Source of the DNA: Syntrophorhabdaceae bacterium PtaU1.Bin034
GTDB lineage: Bacteria > Desulfobacterota_G > Syntrophorhabdia > Syntrophorhabdales > WCHB1-27
NCBI GenBank assembly: GCA_002067405.1
Contig: MVRP01000062.1
Location: forward strand, 1-20,532
Reading direction: 5' to 3'
Length of the DNA: 20,532 nucleotides
In this document: one piece after another, positions 19,375-20,532 of the stretch
Layout: each line of letters begins with the position of its first letter
How positions within the stretch are numbered: position 1 is the first letter of the stretch
Translations under genes and position numbers: made by a program
Notes under the pieces: model-generated
Database searches by the model: none
The model's input: only the letters and a program-made list of their open reading frames with translations
Told to the model about the DNA's origin: nothing

Positions 19375-20532
19375 ATGATAGGCATGAGATTCAGCGGTAT
19401 GAACACGTTCAAACAGAAGATTACATCCCTCACCATCATCACATCCATGACATACCAGTTCCTATTAGTCACCCCCGCCCTTGCCGCACCCCAGGGCGGC
19501 ACCGTAGTCATCCCCGGTACTGCCGCCATTACCCAGTCAGGTACGGTGACCAATATTAACCAGTCTGCCCAGAAGGCCTCCATCAACTGGCAGGCTTTCA
19601 GCACCAAACCCAATGAAACGGTCAACTTCAACCAACCCAACAGCTCCTCCATCACCCTCAACAGGGTCATCGGCAGTGAGCGGAGTGTCCTGGAAGGGGC
19701 CCTCAATGCAAACGGAAGGATCTTCCTCCTCAACTCCAACGGGGTCCTCATCGGCAAGGGTGCAACGGTCAACACCGCAGGCTTCCTCGCCAGTACCCTC
19801 AACCTCTCGGACGAGGACTTCAACGCAGGGAACTATGTCTTCAAGAGCAATGGTTCTTCCGGCTCCGTCATCAACATGGGCACCATCACCGCCAAAGAAG
19901 GAGGCTATGTTGCCCTTCTAGGCAATAGTGTCTCCAACCAGGGACTCATTGCCGCCACCAAAGGTACCATTGCGTTAGCCTCAGGTAATAAGATCACCCT
20001 CAACTTCAACGGCGACTCTTTACTCAACCTCACCATCGACGAAGGTACCTTGAACTCCTTAGTAGAGAACAGGGAAGCTATCTATGCGGATGGGGGTAGA
20101 GTCATCCTCACCGCCAAGGCAGCAGACGACCTTCTAGGTGCCCAGGTCAATAACTCAGGTATCATCCAGGCGAGGACCATCGACGATCTGAAAGGGAACA
20201 TACAACTCTATGCCTATAACGGCACTGCTAATATAGACGGCACCCTCGACGCCTCCGCACCTACCACAGGGGATGGGGGATTCATCGAGACCTCCGGGAA
20301 TAAGGTCAACGTTGCCGGCACCGCCTTCATTACCACCAAGTCCGCCTACGGCGCCTACGGTACCTGGCTCATCGACCCGGAAAGCTATACCATCGGTGAA
20401 GGGGGCGACATGACCGCTTCTTATCTCTCCAATGCCCTTGCCAACACTGATATGATCATCTCTGCTCTTTCAGGCAGCGGTTCCGGAGAACAAACCGGCT
20501 CCGGCCACGGCCTCTCCCACAACGGGCTGGGT
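19375..20532 (+). CDS. TpsA-type exoprotein, filamentous haemagglutinin N-terminal domain (partial)
   Basis: The frame runs off the window end after 386 codons with no stop. AAGGAG lies just before the ATG at 19375; ATG 19384 is an alternative. A signal peptide (SLTIITSMTYQFLLVTPALA) ends at ALA-APQGG. The secretion domain follows: INQSAQKASINWQAFSTKPN, ETVNFNQPNSSSITLNRVIG, NGRIFLLNSNGVLIGKGATV, AGFLASTLNLSDEDF, the pattern of two-partner-secretion beta-helix exoproteins. Past residue 320, YGTWLIDPESYTIG is common in very large members. It should be exported by a TpsB transporter not seen here, and act in adhesion or contact competition. Confidence 0.9.
   Translation, partial: MIGMRFSGMNTFKQKITSLTIITSMTYQFLLVTPALAAPQGGTVVIPGTAAITQSGTVTNINQSAQKASINWQAFSTKPNETVNFNQPNSSSITLNRVIGSERSVLEGALNANGRIFLLNSNGVLIGKGATVNTAGFLASTLNLSDEDFNAGNYVFKSNGSSGSVINMGTITAKEGGYVALLGNSVSNQGLIAATKGTIALASGNKITLNFNGDSLLNLTIDEGTLNSLVENREAIYADGGRVILTAKAADDLLGAQVNNSGIIQARTIDDLKGNIQLYAYNGTANIDGTLDASAPTTGDGGFIETSGNKVNVAGTAFITTKSAYGAYGTWLIDPESYTIGEGGDMTASYLSNALANTDMIISALSGSGSGEQTGSGHGLSHNGLG

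Noticed and set aside
19305..19823. Minus-strand open frame of 172 codons
   Set aside because: Antisense shadow of the TpsA-type exoprotein, whose signal peptide and secretion domain are clear.
1..20532. tRNA or rRNA genes
   Set aside because: No cloverleaf-like segments with a TTCGA/TTCAA arm in correct context and no rRNA sequence were recognised.

Overview
The window reads as chromosomal DNA of a Gram-negative bacterium. It encodes an outer-membrane porin, a lipoprotein with a clean lipobox and the start of a two-partner-secretion exoprotein. The gene mix and repeat style suggest a Desulfobacterota/Syntrophorhabdus-like organism; that is inference, because no rRNA or marker gene is present.

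Positions 1-16.8 kb are an unusually dense accessory island of small toxin-antitoxin (TA) and TA-like modules on both strands. In order they are: Phd/ParE (147-721), a CopG-like/zeta fusion remnant (1324-1647), HigBA (1821-2428), a small protein plus DUF2442 (2519-2916), DUF4160/DUF2442 (3197-3701), a Fic protein (4357-5430), a Phd antitoxin beside a ParE stub (5430-5778), a zeta-like kinase with a partner (6502-7435), ParD with a frameshifted ParE (7956-8516), BrnTA (8990-9543), a truncated HicB (9740-9988), an AAA/DUF4143 ATPase (10341-11468), a frameshifted antitoxin-like gene (11776-11936), a second Phd/ParE pair (12098-12672), a decapitated Phd copy (15032-15127), VapBC (15298-15861) and RES/Xre (15878-16713). 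Several have their own promoter with an inverted repeat that looks like an autoregulatory operator.

An interspersed mosaic repeat separates these modules. Seven or more copies share a core that contains two hairpins (GACGGC/GCCGTC and TTTACCGCAGGT/ACCTGCGGTAAA). Several TA genes are broken exactly where a repeat copy begins, so the repeat marks recombination junctions. A decayed REP-associated tyrosine transposase remnant lies beside the first copy.

The most notable structure is at 11.93-12.75 kb. Two integron attC-like sites flank the second Phd/ParE pair, which carries its own promoter, so it has the layout of an integron TA gene cassette. No integrase is in the window.

A lipoprotein gene of unknown function (13059-14762, minus strand) interrupts the island. 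From 16.8 kb the character changes to cell-envelope genes: a small membrane protein, a porin and a TpsA-type exoprotein that runs off the end. The porin unit and the exoprotein sit behind two near-duplicate copies of a promoter/leader of about 140 bp, which suggests shared control of surface proteins.
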